Numbered from the stretch's first letter, positions 27,906 through 37,298 are shown. The stretch: DNA of 64,000 bases from Microbulbifer agarilyticus (GCF_001999945.1 NZ_CP019650.1:3410001-3474000), one strand, 5' to 3'. The notes: generated by a model not told the origin, from the sequence alone. Translations and numbers: made by a program.

Positions 27906-28841
27906 TCAGGCCCGCAACTCTTTGGGCAGGCTAAAACTGATGTTTTCCGGGATACCGGCCACCTCATCCGGGGCGTCCGCGCCCAGGTCACGTAACTTCT
28001 TGATCACCCGCTCCACCAGCACCTCCGGTGCAGATGCACCGGCAGTGATACCAATGCGTTTCTTGCCCTCTAGCCAGGATGCATTAATACAATCCGGGCC
28101 ATCAATCAGGTAGGCCTCGGCACCACAGCGCTCGGCGAGCTCGCGCAGACGGTTGGAATTGGAACTGTTCGGGCTTCCCACTACCAGCACCAGGTCACAC
28201 TCCAGCGCCAACTGCTTCACCGCATCCTGACGATTCTGGGTGGCATAACAGATATCGTCCTTGCGCGGACCTCGAATACTCGGGAACTTGGCTCGCAGGG
28301 CGTCGATGACACGGGAAGTGTCATCCACGGACAGTGTGGTTTGAGTAACGAAGGTCAGGTTGGACGAATCCTTTACCTCAAGCTCCGCCACGTCTTGTTC
28401 ATCTTCCACCAGATAGATAGCGCCGCCATTACTGGTATCGTACTGGCCCATGGTGCCTTCCACTTCCGGGTGCCCCTCGTGGCCGATCAGAATACATTCG
28501 CTGCCATCGCTGCTGAATTTACTGACCTCGATATGCACCTTGGTGACGAGCGGACAGGTCGCATCAAACACTTTCAAACCGCGATCGGCGGCCTCCTGCT
28601 GTACGGCCTTGGATACACCGTGCGCGCTGAAGATCACGATCACGTCGTCTGGCACTTCATCCAGCTCGTCCACAAACACCGCACCGCGTTCACGTAAGGT
28701 ATCCACAACAAACTTATTGTGCACCACTTCATGGCGTACATAGATAGGGGCTCCAAACACATCCAGCGCACGGTTCACGATATCAATAGCGCGATCGACA
28801 CCGGCGCAGAAACCGCGGGGATTGGCGAGGCGAATTTGCAT
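27906..28841 (-). CDS. ispH: 4-hydroxy-3-methylbut-2-enyl diphosphate reductase
   Basis: Last step of the MEP isoprenoid pathway: an iron-sulfur enzyme (LytB) that reduces HMBPP to IPP and DMAPP. It has 311 residues. The three cluster cysteines lie in [14 protein letters not shown] (residue 12), [12 protein letters not shown] (about 96) and [11 protein letters not shown] (about 197). The substrate motifs SAHGVSK and GSPNSSNS are present. AAGGAC precedes the ATG. It is the last gene of the murJ-to-ispH group, following fkpB by 34 bases, the same order as P. aeruginosa. Confidence 0.97.
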   Translation of the reverse strand: MQIRLANPRGFCAGVDRAIDIVNRALDVFGAPIYVRHEVVHNKFVVDTLRERGAVFVDELDEVPDDVIVIFSAHGVSKAVQQEAADRGLKVFDATCPLVTKVHIEVSKFSSDGSECILIGHEGHPEVEGTMGQYDTSNGGAIYLVEDEQDVAELEVKDSSNLTFVTQTTLSVDDTSRVIDALRAKFPSIRGPRKDDICYATQNRQDAVKQLALECDLVLVVGSPNSSNSNRLRELAERCGAEAYLIDGPDCINASWLEGKKRIGITAGASAPEVLVERVIKKLRDLGADAPDEVAGIPENISFSLPKELRA

Positions 28842-28875
28842 CTTTCTGTGTCCTTGACCTGTTTATGCCGTCTAA

Positions 28876-29316
28876 TTAATTGACCGAGGCCACTTCGAGA
28901 ATTTTCACATGGAAGAATACGGTTTGACCGGCGAGAGGGTGATTGAAATCCACCTCGACATCGTCCTCACCAATTGCGCGAACCACACCCGGCAATTCAC
29001 CATCTCCGTTATCAAACGAAACCACCAACCCCTCTTCCAGCTCCATATCCGGTGAGAAATGGCCTTTTTTCACCTTCTGGATATTGGATGGGTTACGCTG
29101 CCCGAAGCCCGCTTCCGGAGGCACTTCGATTTCAGCCTCGTCACCCGCCTTCAGGCCGAGTAACGCGCTTTCAAAACCAGGCAGCAGATTACCGTCACCA
29201 ACGATAAATGTGGCCGGCTCACCTTCAAAATTGGAATCAATTTCCGAACCGTCATCCAGCTTCAATGCGAAGTGCAAGGTGACCCGGCTGTGTTCGCCAA
29301 TTACGTTATTACTCAT
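28876..29316 (-). CDS. fkpB: FKBP-type peptidyl-prolyl isomerase (FkpB/SlpA type)
   Basis: Cytosolic prolyl isomerase and chaperone of the SlpA/FkpB group. It has 146 residues. The FKBP half begins with VTLHFALKLDDGSEID, and the active-site strand GDGNLLPGFESALLGLKAGDE is split by the inserted flap domain (about residues 65-125, PPEAGFGQRNPSNIQ to EVDFNHPLAGQTVFF), the hallmark of the SlyD/SlpA group. It lacks the His-rich tail of SlyD. GAGAAG precedes the ATG. It is between lspA and ispH, the normal position. Confidence 0.94.
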   Translation of the reverse strand: MSNNVIGEHSRVTLHFALKLDDGSEIDSNFEGEPATFIVGDGNLLPGFESALLGLKAGDEAEIEVPPEAGFGQRNPSNIQKVKKGHFSPDMELEEGLVVSFDNGDGELPGVVRAIGEDDVEVDFNHPLAGQTVFFHVKILEVASVN

Positions 29317-29349
29317 ACTACTTCTCTAACAGATACGCCTGTTCAGCGA

Positions 29350-29895
29350 TTAGGCTTCCGCGCCGCCCTTGTTCGATTCTTCGTCTTTTTCTTTAAAAAA
29401 CAGCAGTTCGATCAACAACATTGCGGCGCCTACGGAAATCGCCATATCGGCAACGTTGAATACCGGAAAATGCCAGTCTCCGTAGTACACGGAGATAAAG
29501 TCACGTACATAACCGAGCAACATACGATCCCACAGGTTACCCAGCGCGCCGCCAAGAATCAGTGCCAGCGCCATAGGCTCCCAGCGCTTAGCCGCCGGCA
29601 GCTTCTTAATCCAGACGATCACCACCGCACTGAATATCACTGCCACCGCGCCGAAAAACCAGCGTTGCCAGCCACCGGCATCCGCCAGAAAACTAAATGC
29701 AGCTCCGTAGTTTTCGGCATAAGTAAACTGCAGAAAGCCAGGGACAATCTGCAATGGCGGCCCATACATAAAACGGTCCACCGCCCAAACCTTGGTGGCA
29801 ATATCAATCACGATGACCACCAGCGACAGCAGGTACCACCGCCAGGGTGCCGCGAACAGGCCAAACGAGGGCTTGGGCTTGAGACCGTTAGGCAT
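29350..29895 (-). CDS. lspA: lipoprotein signal peptidase (signal peptidase II)
   Basis: Inner-membrane aspartyl protease that removes the signal peptide from prolipoproteins such as BamD. It has 181 residues from the ATG at 29895. Four TM segments are visible. The catalytic aspartates are in GNLWDR (about residue 120) and FNVADMAI (about 140), and the conserved loop AENYGAAFSF is present. The ATG at 29895 has a good Shine-Dalgarno (GAGGAA); the ATG 12 bases upstream has none. The C-terminal tail is charged (FKEKDEES). The leader is made of 19-base tandem repeats that also contain two further ATG triplets. Confidence 0.95.
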   Translation of the reverse strand: MPNGLKPKPSFGLFAAPWRWYLLSLVVIVIDIATKVWAVDRFMYGPPLQIVPGFLQFTYAENYGAAFSFLADAGGWQRWFFGAVAVIFSAVVIVWIKKLPAAKRWEPMALALILGGALGNLWDRMLLGYVRDFISVYYGDWHFPVFNVADMAISVGAAMLLIELLFFKEKDEESNKGGAEA

Positions 29896-29903
29896 AGTGT
29901 TCC

Positions 29904-29979
29904 TCATGCAAAATCGCGTTGTTCATGCAAGGTCGCGTTGTTCATACAAAATAGCGCTTATTATGCGAAGTGACGCTCT
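29904..29979. repeat. four degenerate 19-bp tandem repeats across the ileS stop and lspA leader
   Basis: Plus-strand units start at 29904, 29923, 29942 and 29961, each 19 bases with a TCATGCAAAATCGCG-like core. The first two differ at two bases; the fourth contains the ileS stop codon and last sense codons. Read in the coding direction the spacer thus looks like successive copies of the ileS end. Confidence 0.8.
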
Positions 29980-32765
29980 TCGCCATTGCCACTCACGTTT
30001 TCTACACAGCGCCCGCACAATTCCGGGTGCTCACTGTTGCTGCCAACATCTTCACGATAGTGCCAGCAACGGCCACATTTCGGTGCATCCACTTTATGCA
30101 CAGACACACGCAAGCCGGCAAGTTCGGTCTCCTCGGCACCGGCCGCATCGGCAATCGGCTGCACGGAGGTGGAAGAACAAATCAGCACAAAGCGCAATTC
30201 ATCTTTCAGTGCATCCAGCTTGGCTTGCAATGCTGGGTCGGCAAACAAAGTAACCGCAGCCTGCAGGGAGCCACCGATATTGCCCGCCGCACGCTGCTCT
30301 TCGAGCACCTTGTTCACTGCAGTTTTCACATCGGCAATGGCAGCCCAGAAGTCGTCTCCCATTTCAGTGCCCTGCGGTAACTCGGGGAACTCGTGCCATT
30401 CCGCCAGCATAACGCTGTCTTCGGTATTGCCCGGAATGAATTTCCACAGCTCTTCCGCAGTAAAACTCAGGATCGGCGCTACCCAGCGCACAAACGCCTG
30501 CATGATGTGATACAGCGCAGTCTGTGCGGAGCGACGCGCGACGCTGTCTGCCTGGGTGGTGTACTGGCGATCCTTGATGATATCCAGGTAGAAGCCACCC
30601 ATTTCCACTACACAGAAGTTGTGCAACTTCTGATAGATCTGGTGGAACTGATAGCGATCGTAGGAAGCGATAATTTCTTCCTGCAACTTCGCGGCCTGCT
30701 CCAACGCCCAGCGGTCCAGCGCCAGTAGATCTTCTACCGGCAACAAGTCTTTCGCCGGGTCAAAACCCGCCAGGTTAGACAGGAAGAAGCGCGCGGTGTT
30801 GCGCAGGCGGCGGTAAGAGTCCGCGGTACGCTTCAGGATTTCATCGGAAACCCCCATCTCGCCGCTAAAGTCGGTGGCCGCAACCCACAGACGTAGTACG
30901 TCTGCACCCAGTTTATTGATCACATCCTGAGGCGCCACCACGTTGCCAACGGACTTGGACATCTTGCGGCCCTGCGCATCCACGGTGAAACCGTGGGTCA
31001 GCACCTGCTTGTAGGGGGCGCAATCATTGATAGCGATCGAGGTTTTCAGGGAAGACTGGAACCAGCCACGATGCTGATCCGAACCTTCCAGGTACAGGTC
31101 CGCCGGGAACCGCAGGCCTTCACGACGCTCAAGCACCGCCTGATGTGTCACGCCGGAATCGAACCATACATCCAGGGTATCGGTGACCTTCTGGTAATTA
31201 TCCGCTTCATCACCCAACAGTTCTTTGGCATCCAGTTCGAACCAGACGTCCATACCGCCTTCTTCGACCTTCTGCGCCACTTTTTCCATCAGTATCGGAG
31301 TGTCCGGGTGTATCTCCTGGGTTTCTTTATGCACGAACAGCGCAATAGGAACACCCCAGGTACGCTGACGGGATATGCACCAATCGGGGCTGGCATCCAG
31401 CATGGAGTCGATGCGCGCTTTACCCCAGCCCGGGATCCACTCTACTTCGTCCGCCGCTTTTTGCGCGTGCTCCAGCAAATCGTTCTGTTGCATGCTGACA
31501 AACCACTGCGGGGTAGCACGGTAAATCAGCGGCGTTTTGGTGCGCCAGCAGTGCGGATAGCTGTGCAGCAGTTTGTCCTCAAACAGCAGCACACCTTTTT
31601 CTTTCAGCAGCTCGACAATTTTACCGTCAACTTTATAGACATGCTCACCGGCAAACACCGGCACCGCATCGCGGAATACACCGTTGTCGTCAACATAATT
31701 CAGGGTCTCGATGCCGTAACGCTTGCCCACATTGAAGTCGTCCGGGCCGTGGTCGGGTGCCGTGTGCACACAGCCGGTACCGGCATCGGTAGTGACGTGA
31801 TCACCGAGGATGATCGGCAGCTCTTTGTCATAGAAGGGGTGCTTGATCTTAAGGTGTTCCAGCGCGGCACCGCGAATATGGCCAACCACTTCACCTTCCA
31901 GGCCGGCACGCGCCAAAACGTCATCTTTAAGTGCCTCGGCGAGTAGCAGACGCTTGTCACCTACCTGAACAACCACGTACTCCAGGTCGCCATTTACGGA
32001 TACAGCCTGGGACGAAGGCAGGGTCCAGGGGGTGGTGGTCCAGATCACTACGGACAGCTGACCATCACCTGCGTGGCCACCGGCAGCATCGGCAATAGCC
32101 AACGCGGTTTCGTCGGTTACCGGGTAGCAAACGTCGATGGAGAAGGAGGTTTTATCCTGGTACTCGACTTCCGCTTCTGCCAGGGCAGATCCGCCCACTA
32201 CGCTCCAGTAGACCGGCTTGAAGCCGCGGGAAAGGTGGCCATTTTTTACCACGCCCGCCAGGGAGCGAATGATGTCAGCTTCGAACTGGAAGTCCATGGT
32301 GCGGTAGGGGTTGTCCCACTCACCGAACACACCGAGACGAATAAAGTCTTTCTTTTGACCTTCTACCTGCTTGGCTGCGTACTCACGACATTTCTGGCGG
32401 AACGTTTTGTGATCTACCTTGACGCCAGCCTTGCCAACTTTCTGCTCCACTTTGTGTTCGATGGGCAGACCGTGGCAGTCCCAACCGGGCACGTAAGGGG
32501 CGTCGAAGCCGCTGAGGGTTTTCGACTTTACGATGATGTCCTTGAGGATTTTGTTAACCGAGTGGCCAATATGAATATCGCCGTTGGCATAGGGAGGACC
32601 GTCGTGCAGGATAAATTGCTCGCGACCGGCGCGGGCTTCACGAATTTTTTCGTAGAGCTTGCCTTCTTGCCATTTTTTCAGAATCTCCGGCTCCCGGTTA
32701 GGCAGGTTGCCACGCATCGGGAAATCGGTTTGAGGAAGATTCAGGGTCGCTTTGTAATCGGTCAT
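29961..32765 (-). CDS. ileS: isoleucyl-tRNA synthetase
   Basis: Class I aminoacyl-tRNA synthetase that charges tRNA-Ile and edits valine. It has 934 residues. HIGH motif as HIGHS (about residue 67) and KMSKS (about 603) are present. The CP1 editing domain holds the threonine-rich segment [19 protein letters not shown]-terminal zinc finger has cysteines in [13 protein letters not shown] and [10 protein letters not shown], typical of the E. coli-like, mupirocin-sensitive form. The Shine-Dalgarno is weak (GAAGTAGATAG). It is downstream of ribF but separated from it by 426 bases of hairpin-rich repeats. Confidence 0.97.
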   Translation of the reverse strand: MTDYKATLNLPQTDFPMRGNLPNREPEILKKWQEGKLYEKIREARAGREQFILHDGPPYANGDIHIGHSVNKILKDIIVKSKTLSGFDAPYVPGWDCHGLPIEHKVEQKVGKAGVKVDHKTFRQKCREYAAKQVEGQKKDFIRLGVFGEWDNPYRTMDFQFEADIIRSLAGVVKNGHLSRGFKPVYWSVVGGSALAEAEVEYQDKTSFSIDVCYPVTDETALAIADAAGGHAGDGQLSVVIWTTTPWTLPSSQAVSVNGDLEYVVVQVGDKRLLLAEALKDDVLARAGLEGEVVGHIRGAALEHLKIKHPFYDKELPIILGDHVTTDAGTGCVHTAPDHGPDDFNVGKRYGIETLNYVDDNGVFRDAVPVFAGEHVYKVDGKIVELLKEKGVLLFEDKLLHSYPHCWRTKTPLIYRATPQWFVSMQQNDLLEHAQKAADEVEWIPGWGKARIDSMLDASPDWCISRQRTWGVPIALFVHKETQEIHPDTPILMEKVAQKVEEGGMDVWFELDAKELLGDEADNYQKVTDTLDVWFDSGVTHQAVLERREGLRFPADLYLEGSDQHRGWFQSSLKTSIAINDCAPYKQVLTHGFTVDAQGRKMSKSVGNVVAPQDVINKLGADVLRLWVAATDFSGEMGVSDEILKRTADSYRRLRNTARFFLSNLAGFDPAKDLLPVEDLLALDRWALEQAAKLQEEIIASYDRYQFHQIYQKLHNFCVVEMGGFYLDIIKDRQYTTQADSVARRSAQTALYHIMQAFVRWVAPILSFTAEELWKFIPGNTEDSVMLAEWHEFPELPQGTEMGDDFWAAIADVKTAVNKVLEEQRAAGNIGGSLQAAVTLFADPALQAKLDALKDELRFVLICSSTSVQPIADAAGAEETELAGLRVSVHKVDAPKCGRCWHYREDVGSNSEHPELCGRCVENVSGNGEERHFA

Positions 32766-32809
32766 TGGCTATCTACTTCGGTTGTAGCTCAGAAATAATT
32801 CATTCTTTG

Positions 32810-32857
32810 AGCCTTCACACACTTCGTTAGGAAAACTTTCTTACGAAGTGCAAGGCT
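32810..32857. repeat. long imperfect inverted repeat next to the ileS start
   Basis: CACTTCGT (32820-32827) pairs with ACGAAGTG (32843-32850). The pairing continues inward through AGGAAA/TTTCTT with a bulge and outward to AGCCTT/AAGGCT. It would lie in the ileS mRNA leader. Confidence 0.65.
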
Positions 32858-32867
32858 AAAAACCTAA

Positions 32868-32978
32868 GCTGGAGTGCTGGGGATCAGGTTTCAAAACCGT
32901 CGGTGACAGGACGTCACCGCCGGAGCGTACATGGATGTACTCGCAGCGATTTTGAAACCTGATCCCCAGTGCTCCAGC
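32868..32978 (+). repeat. nested-hairpin intergenic repeat, copy 1 (GGA loops on plus strand)
   Basis: Two 32-base arms (32868-32899 and 32947-32978) match as inverted repeats at 29 positions. Between them are two further hairpins: GGTGACAGGACGTCACC (32902-32918) and GTACATGGATGTAC (32927-32940). Folded, it is a three-branched, cloverleaf-like structure with GGA in both inner loops on the plus strand. Confidence 0.85.
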
Positions 32979-33030
32979 GCCACCGGAGAAAAGAAAGAGC
33001 TCCGGGGTTCTTTAATCTCGTTCAGTGGCG
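32978..33030. repeat. hairpin linking the two nested repeats
   Basis: CGCCAC at the left end pairs with GTGGCG at the right, and inside it CCGGAG pairs with CTCCGG around a purine-rich loop. It fills the spacer between the two large repeat copies. Confidence 0.55.
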
Positions 33031-33038
33031 GCAGGGCA

Positions 33039-33131
33039 CTGGGGGCGAGTTTTCAGGACCGCTGTAAACCCATCCCTGGGCGCTGCGGCGCAAACTTCCT
33101 GTTTGCGACGCTCCTGAAAACTCGCCCCCAG
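33039..33131 (-). repeat. nested-hairpin intergenic repeat, copy 2 (GGA loops on minus strand)
   Basis: Arms 33039-33061 and 33109-33131 are inverted repeats with 22 of 23 bases matching. Inside are CCCATCCCTGGG (33069-33080) and a 7-bp stem with TTCCT loop (33089-33107). The same plan as copy 1 appears, but with GGA loops on the minus strand, the strand transcribed from ribF to ileS. Confidence 0.85.
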
Positions 33132-33191
33132 CCCCCTACCTTCGCATCTCACAAAATACTTCGTTGGATGCGACGGGGTAATTCGTGATGC

Positions 33192-34169
33192 TCAAGCTGG
33201 CTTGCGGTTAGCAAACCAGGCTTTTGCATTTTCAATGTCGTCGGCGATTTTTTGTTTGAGGATATCCAGCGACTCAAACTTTTCTTCATCGCGCAGTTTG
33301 TGGCAAAAGGTCACCGCAATTTCACGGCCGTAAAGGTCGCCGTTGAAATCGAATAGATGCACTTCCAGCAGCGGCTTGGCGCCCTCGCCTTCTACCGTGG
33401 GGCGGAAACCCACATTGGCAACGCCGGCTACTTCCATACAGCTGCCACTCATCGGAGTGCCATTAGTCCGCTTAGCCGCCACCGTGTATACGCCAACCAG
33501 TGGTGAACGGTAGCGGTGCAACCGCACATTAGCCGTGGGCGCGCCGAGCTGCCGGCCGAGCGCACGCCCGCGGGCGACAAGCCCGGTGATGCGGTACGGC
33601 TTGCCCAAAAGCTGCTCCGCCAGGGCAAAATTCGCATCCTGCAGGGCCTTGCGAATGCGTGTACTGCTCACCCGCTCACCACCGATCTGCAAGGTGGCGG
33701 TATCCTCGACACTAAAGCCGGATTTGGCGCCGGCCTGCTGTAGCAAGGCGTAATCACCGCTGCGGTCACAGCCAAAGCGGAAGTCATCGCCCACTACAAG
33801 GTGGCGCACCCCCAGGCCATCAACCAGAACCTGCTGGATAAAAGCGTCGGCGCTCAAGCTGCGCAGGCGCTCGTTGAACTGCAGGCACAACACCCGGTCC
33901 ACACCCGCATCAAACAGGGCCAGCACCTTCTCCTTAAAGCGCATCAGGCGCGCTGGGGCTTTTTCGCCGGAGAAGTACTCGTGGGGCTGGGGTTCGAAAA
34001 TGATCGCCACCGAGGGCAGCTGGTGCTCAGCAGCCCGCGCGCGCAGCTGGGTGATAATGGCCTGGTGCCCCAGGTGTACGCCGTCAAACGACCCGATGGT
34101 GGCCACGCATCCGCGGTGGTGCGGCCGCAAATTGTGCAGCCCGCGTATCAGCTCCCGTTGTTCGGTCAC
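33192..34169 (-). CDS. ribF: bifunctional riboflavin kinase / FAD synthetase
   Basis: Converts riboflavin to FMN and then FAD in the cytosol. The N-terminal nucleotidyltransferase domain has ATIGSFDGVHLGHQA (HxGH-type motif) and the SSTRIRKAL segment. The C-terminal flavokinase domain has RGRALGRQLGAPTANV and the GVANVGFRPTV strand. The start is GTG at 34169 with GGAG four bases upstream, giving 325 residues, the usual size. The frame stays open 31 codons further, but that part is not homologous. It follows murJ by 105 bases. Confidence 0.95.
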   Translation of the reverse strand: MTEQRELIRGLHNLRPHHRGCVATIGSFDGVHLGHQAIITQLRARAAEHQLPSVAIIFEPQPHEYFSGEKAPARLMRFKEKVLALFDAGVDRVLCLQFNERLRSLSADAFIQQVLVDGLGVRHLVVGDDFRFGCDRSGDYALLQQAGAKSGFSVEDTATLQIGGERVSSTRIRKALQDANFALAEQLLGKPYRITGLVARGRALGRQLGAPTANVRLHRYRSPLVGVYTVAAKRTNGTPMSGSCMEVAGVANVGFRPTVEGEGAKPLLEVHLFDFNGDLYGREIAVTFCHKLRDEEKFESLDILKQKIADDIENAKAWFANRKPA

Positions 34170-34274
34170 AGTGCTCCAACCACCCTTTTCCGTCCTGGCA
34201 AAATCGAGCGGCGCAGTATACCGGATTTCACCGGCCTCTGGGCACCGCCAACCGTCGTGCAACCCCCCGAGAAT

Positions 34275-35921
34275 TCAGGAAGTCGCCCGGAAATGCCGCG
34301 GCCGCAGGCCGCTGGCCAGTAGGACCAAGCCGTAGGTGGCGCCACCGGCGGCAACAAGCGCGCCCATGCGCCAGGCTCGCTCCCACCACAGCCACTGATT
34401 CCACTCGCCCCAGAAATGCAAGATTGTTAGCAGTATTGCGGCCATGGCCAGATTAGCCAACAGCAGGCGCACAAGATACATCCGCCAGCCGGCCTCTGGC
34501 GCATAGACGCCGCCCTGGCGCAGGCCGCGGTACAGGAGCCATGCGTTGATTGCCGCCTGCCCGGCGGTGGCCATCGCCAGCCCCATATGACCAAGCTTAA
34601 AGTAGATATGCAGCGGGACGACGAACAGCAGGCTCAACAGCATCTTTGAGGCGATGGCGATCAGACCAAACTTCACCGGTGTGGCGGTGTCCTGACGCGC
34701 GAAATACCCCGGAGCTAACACCTTGATCAGCATGAACGACAGCAGGCCGAAGGTATAGGCACGCAGTGACCAGGCAGCCATCTCCATGTCCCGCGGGGTC
34801 ATATTGCCGTACTGGAACAAAACGGTGAGCAGGGGCTCGGCCAGCACAAACAGGGCGACCGCTGCCGGCAGCGCGATCAGAGTGACGCTGCGCAGCGCCC
34901 AATCGATGGTGTGGCGGAACTTGCGCGGATCGCCGCCGGCGTGCTGACGGGAAAGGTTCGGCAGAATGACCGTTGCCACGGCCACCCCAAACACGCCCAG
35001 CGGCAGCTCGGTCAGGCGATCGGAAAAGTACAGCCAGGTCACCGAGCCGGTTGGCAGGAATGAAGCCAGTACCGTATCCAGCACCAGGCTGATCTGCGTC
35101 ACCGACACCCCGAAGATTGCCGGCGCCATCAAGCGCAGAATCTTGCGCACCCCCGGGTACTGCCAGTCCCATTTTGGTCGCGGCATCAGCCCCTGCTGGA
35201 TCAGGAAGGGGATCTGGAACAGCAACTGTACAACGCCCGCCGCCAGCACCCCCCAGGCAAGCGCCATCACCGGCGGCTCAAACCAGCCGGCGGCAATCGT
35301 GGCCGCACCGATCAGTACCAGGTTCAGCAATACAGGGGTCAGCGCAGGGATTGCGAAGCGGTCGAAGCTGTTCAGCATGGCACCGGAAAAACCGGTCAGC
35401 GAGATCAGCATCAGATACGGAAAGGTAATGCGCAGCATTTCCGTGGTCATGGCGAATTTCTCAGGCTCGTTGCCGCCCCACCACCAGCCAAACGCGAAGA
35501 TACCCGCTACCAGCGGCGCACACAGAACGCCGAACAGCGTCACCAGTAGCAGGGTGCCGCCCAGCGCACCCGCGACACGATCGTTCAGTTCCCTAACCGC
35601 AGCGATACCACCGTTCTGGCGATATTCCGCCAACACCGGCACAAAGGCCTGCGAGAAAGCGCCCTCGGAGAACAATCGACGAAAGAAGTTGGGGATTTTG
35701 AACGCCACGAAGAAGGCATCGGCGGCATCACTGGCGCCGGTAAGGCGGGCAAATACGATATCCCGGGCCAGCCCCAGCACCCGCGACAATAAAGTGGCGC
35801 TTCCAACCACCGAACTTCCGCGCAACAGCCCCCGTTGCGGACTATCTTTTGGAGCCTGCGGGGCCTGCTCGGGAGGGTCCGGGTTCGGATTGGAGGTCTG
35901 GTTTGGCGAAGATCCTGCCAC
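34275..35921 (-). CDS. murJ: lipid II flippase MurJ
   Basis: Inner-membrane MOP-superfamily transporter that flips lipid II for peptidoglycan synthesis. It has 548 residues with about 14 TM segments. The N-terminal TM1 motif SATLLSRVLGLARDIVFARL and the following FKIPNFFRRLFSEGAFSQAFVPV are signatures of the family (essential arginines lie here). The start is GTG; the first 30 residues are Pro/Asn/Ser-rich and probably disordered, longer than in E. coli, and precede a plausible TM1, so a slightly later start is possible. In Pseudomonas it is next to rpsT; here a four-gene insertion separates them. Confidence 0.96.
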   Translation of the reverse strand: MAGSSPNQTSNPNPDPPEQAPQAPKDSPQRGLLRGSSVVGSATLLSRVLGLARDIVFARLTGASDAADAFFVAFKIPNFFRRLFSEGAFSQAFVPVLAEYRQNGGIAAVRELNDRVAGALGGTLLLVTLFGVLCAPLVAGIFAFGWWWGGNEPEKFAMTTEMLRITFPYLMLISLTGFSGAMLNSFDRFAIPALTPVLLNLVLIGAATIAAGWFEPPVMALAWGVLAAGVVQLLFQIPFLIQQGLMPRPKWDWQYPGVRKILRLMAPAIFGVSVTQISLVLDTVLASFLPTGSVTWLYFSDRLTELPLGVFGVAVATVILPNLSRQHAGGDPRKFRHTIDWALRSVTLIALPAAVALFVLAEPLLTVLFQYGNMTPRDMEMAAWSLRAYTFGLLSFMLIKVLAPGYFARQDTATPVKFGLIAIASKMLLSLLFVVPLHIYFKLGHMGLAMATAGQAAINAWLLYRGLRQGGVYAPEAGWRMYLVRLLLANLAMAAILLTILHFWGEWNQWLWWERAWRMGALVAAGGATYGLVLLASGLRPRHFRATS

Positions 35922-36117
35922 TTCCCTGATTCCTGGTTCACGATCACAACATAATGGCCGGCAAGTCTACCGCAATCTACCTACTCGGCCATCTGGTCTG
36001 GGGAACTAATCCCGCATTTCATCCGCGCCGCGCCCTACGCTTGGCGCAAGAGGGAACTATACTCAAGTTATGCAGTTGGCGCGCTACAGGGACTAGTGGC
36101 AACAGAGGAGTAACGGA

Positions 36118-36258
36118 ATGACCATCAACGCCTTGATTATTGCACTGATACTGGCGGTTCTGCTGTATATCGCCGTAGCCATGGGCCCGCGCCCAAGGCG
36201 AGTGCGTGTTCGCATCGAGCAACCCAGAGACCGGCGATACCGCCGTCCTCAAGACTGA
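36118..36258 (+). CDS. 46-residue single-pass membrane protein
   Basis: Small frame with a strong Shine-Dalgarno (GAGGAG, nine bases before the ATG). Residues 3-22 form one hydrophobic helix (INALIIALILAVLLYIAVA) followed by MGPRP and a tail of about 23 residues with eleven arginines and a few acidic residues. This N-out, C-in arrangement fits the positive-inside rule. I do not recognise the family. It precedes the pdsO-like gene by 195 bases on the same strand and may be part of that module. Confidence 0.6.
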   Translation: MTINALIIALILAVLLYIAVAMGPRPRRVRVRIEQPRDRRYRRPQD

Positions 36259-36373
36259 GACGCCCCTCAAACCAAGAGGCAGAACTCAGTCACAAGGGGC
36301 GACGCCATATTTCGCCATAATTGTTGCGGAATTCGCCCGAGGGGCGCCACGCCAGTGCCTCCTTGCGGGATTT

Positions 36374-36428
36374 AAATAACTCTCAACCGAAGCGGGAAAC
36401 ACCCGATCGGAACCAAGAGAAGTTATTT
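36374..36428 (+). promoter_or_regulatory. long composite hairpin in the pdsO leader
   Basis: Successive paired blocks AAATAACT/AGTTATTT, CTC/GAG, CCGA/TCGG and CGGG/CCCG close on the loop AAACA, with small bulges. The structure ends 15 bases before the pdsO Shine-Dalgarno. It has no T-run after it, so it is more likely a leader structure or operator than a terminator. Confidence 0.6.
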
Positions 36429-36453
36429 CAATCCAATCGCAAGGAACACGATC

Positions 36454-37164
36454 ATGAAAAAGTTGTTGATGGCAGTAACCCTGAGCACTCTGACCCTGAA
36501 TGCTATTGCTTCCGCTGAAGCCGCTACTGACACCGAAATTGATTCACAGGGCTCTGTCCTGACCCCGGCCGCACAGGCCAGCGTATTCACCGGCGCCGCA
36601 GTTGCGGGAGCCGTCGTAGGAGGCCCCATCGGCTTTATCGCCGGGGCAATCGGCGGAGCCTGGCTGGGCGATCAGATCAAGCAAGCAGAAGAGGCAGACA
36701 TGCTCGCAACGCAACTTACCGAAAGCCGCACCGAACTGGGCAACCTCGCACAACAACTGGATGCGGCGCGACTGTCCGCCAACGACGCCCGCGAGCTGGC
36801 TCTGGAGAGCCTCGAATTCCAGATGCTGTTTACCACCGGCGACGACGAACTCCAGGAAGCTCAGGAACGTCAGGCTGCAGCCATGGCCGACTTCCTCAAC
36901 CGCCACCCGCAGCTGCAGGTGTACCTGGAAGGACACTCCGACCCTCGCGGCAGCGACGGTTACAACAATGTGCTGTCTGACCAGCGCGCACTGAGCGTAC
37001 AGCGTGCCCTGGAAGCCTACGGTGTCGCTCCGGAACGCATCGAACGCCGCGCCCTCGGCGCCAGCCAGTCCCAAGCCAGCAAAGGCGACCACGACGCCTA
37101 CGCACTGGAACGCCGCGTCGACATTCACTTCGGTATGCCGGAAGCGGTTGCGGGCTCCTTCTGA
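36454..37164 (+). CDS. pdsO: OmpA-family protein of the PdsO type (sortase-associated)
   Basis: Secreted or outer-membrane protein, 236 residues. The signal peptide ends near residue 24 (ASAEA). A glycine-zipper segment follows (about 46-73, GAAVAGAVVGGPIGFIAGA), then a coiled coil (about 75-115), then an OmpA-C peptidoglycan-binding domain with LEGHSDPRGSDGYNNVLSDQR (binding Asp and Arg present). I assign PdsO because the next two genes match the response regulator and kinase of the proteobacterial dedicated sortase system. On its own it would be called OmpA-like. AAGGAA lies nine bases before the ATG. Confidence 0.75.
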   Translation: MKKLLMAVTLSTLTLNAIASAEAATDTEIDSQGSVLTPAAQASVFTGAAVAGAVVGGPIGFIAGAIGGAWLGDQIKQAEEADMLATQLTESRTELGNLAQQLDAARLSANDARELALESLEFQMLFTTGDDELQEAQERQAAAMADFLNRHPQLQVYLEGHSDPRGSDGYNNVLSDQRALSVQRALEAYGVAPERIERRALGASQSQASKGDHDAYALERRVDIHFGMPEAVAGSF

Positions 37165-37194
37165 GCGAGCAAACTATCGCAACGCACTAAACAG

Positions 37195-37227
37195 GCCGGC
37201 CACCGCTCTACAAAAGTGGCGGCCGGC
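37195..37227 (+). other. GC-rich hairpin after pdsO
   Basis: GCCGGCC pairs with GGCCGGC, with alternative CCAC/GTGG pairing inside. Only a weak pyrimidine stretch follows, so it is a doubtful terminator. Confidence 0.4.
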
Positions 37228-37298
37228 TTCCCCGAGCACGACTCCCCCTAGGGCAACGGCTCAGACCCCCTCAAGCTCAACCCTGTATGTGGTATTTT

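Noticed and set aside
32766..33191. T-box or other tRNA-sensing riboswitch before ileS
   Set aside because: No T-box sequence or specifier-loop layout; the structures are inverted repeats, two of them on opposite strands.
34170..34262. Longer RibF start
   Set aside because: The upstream codons have no family match, and the GTG at 34169 has its own Shine-Dalgarno.
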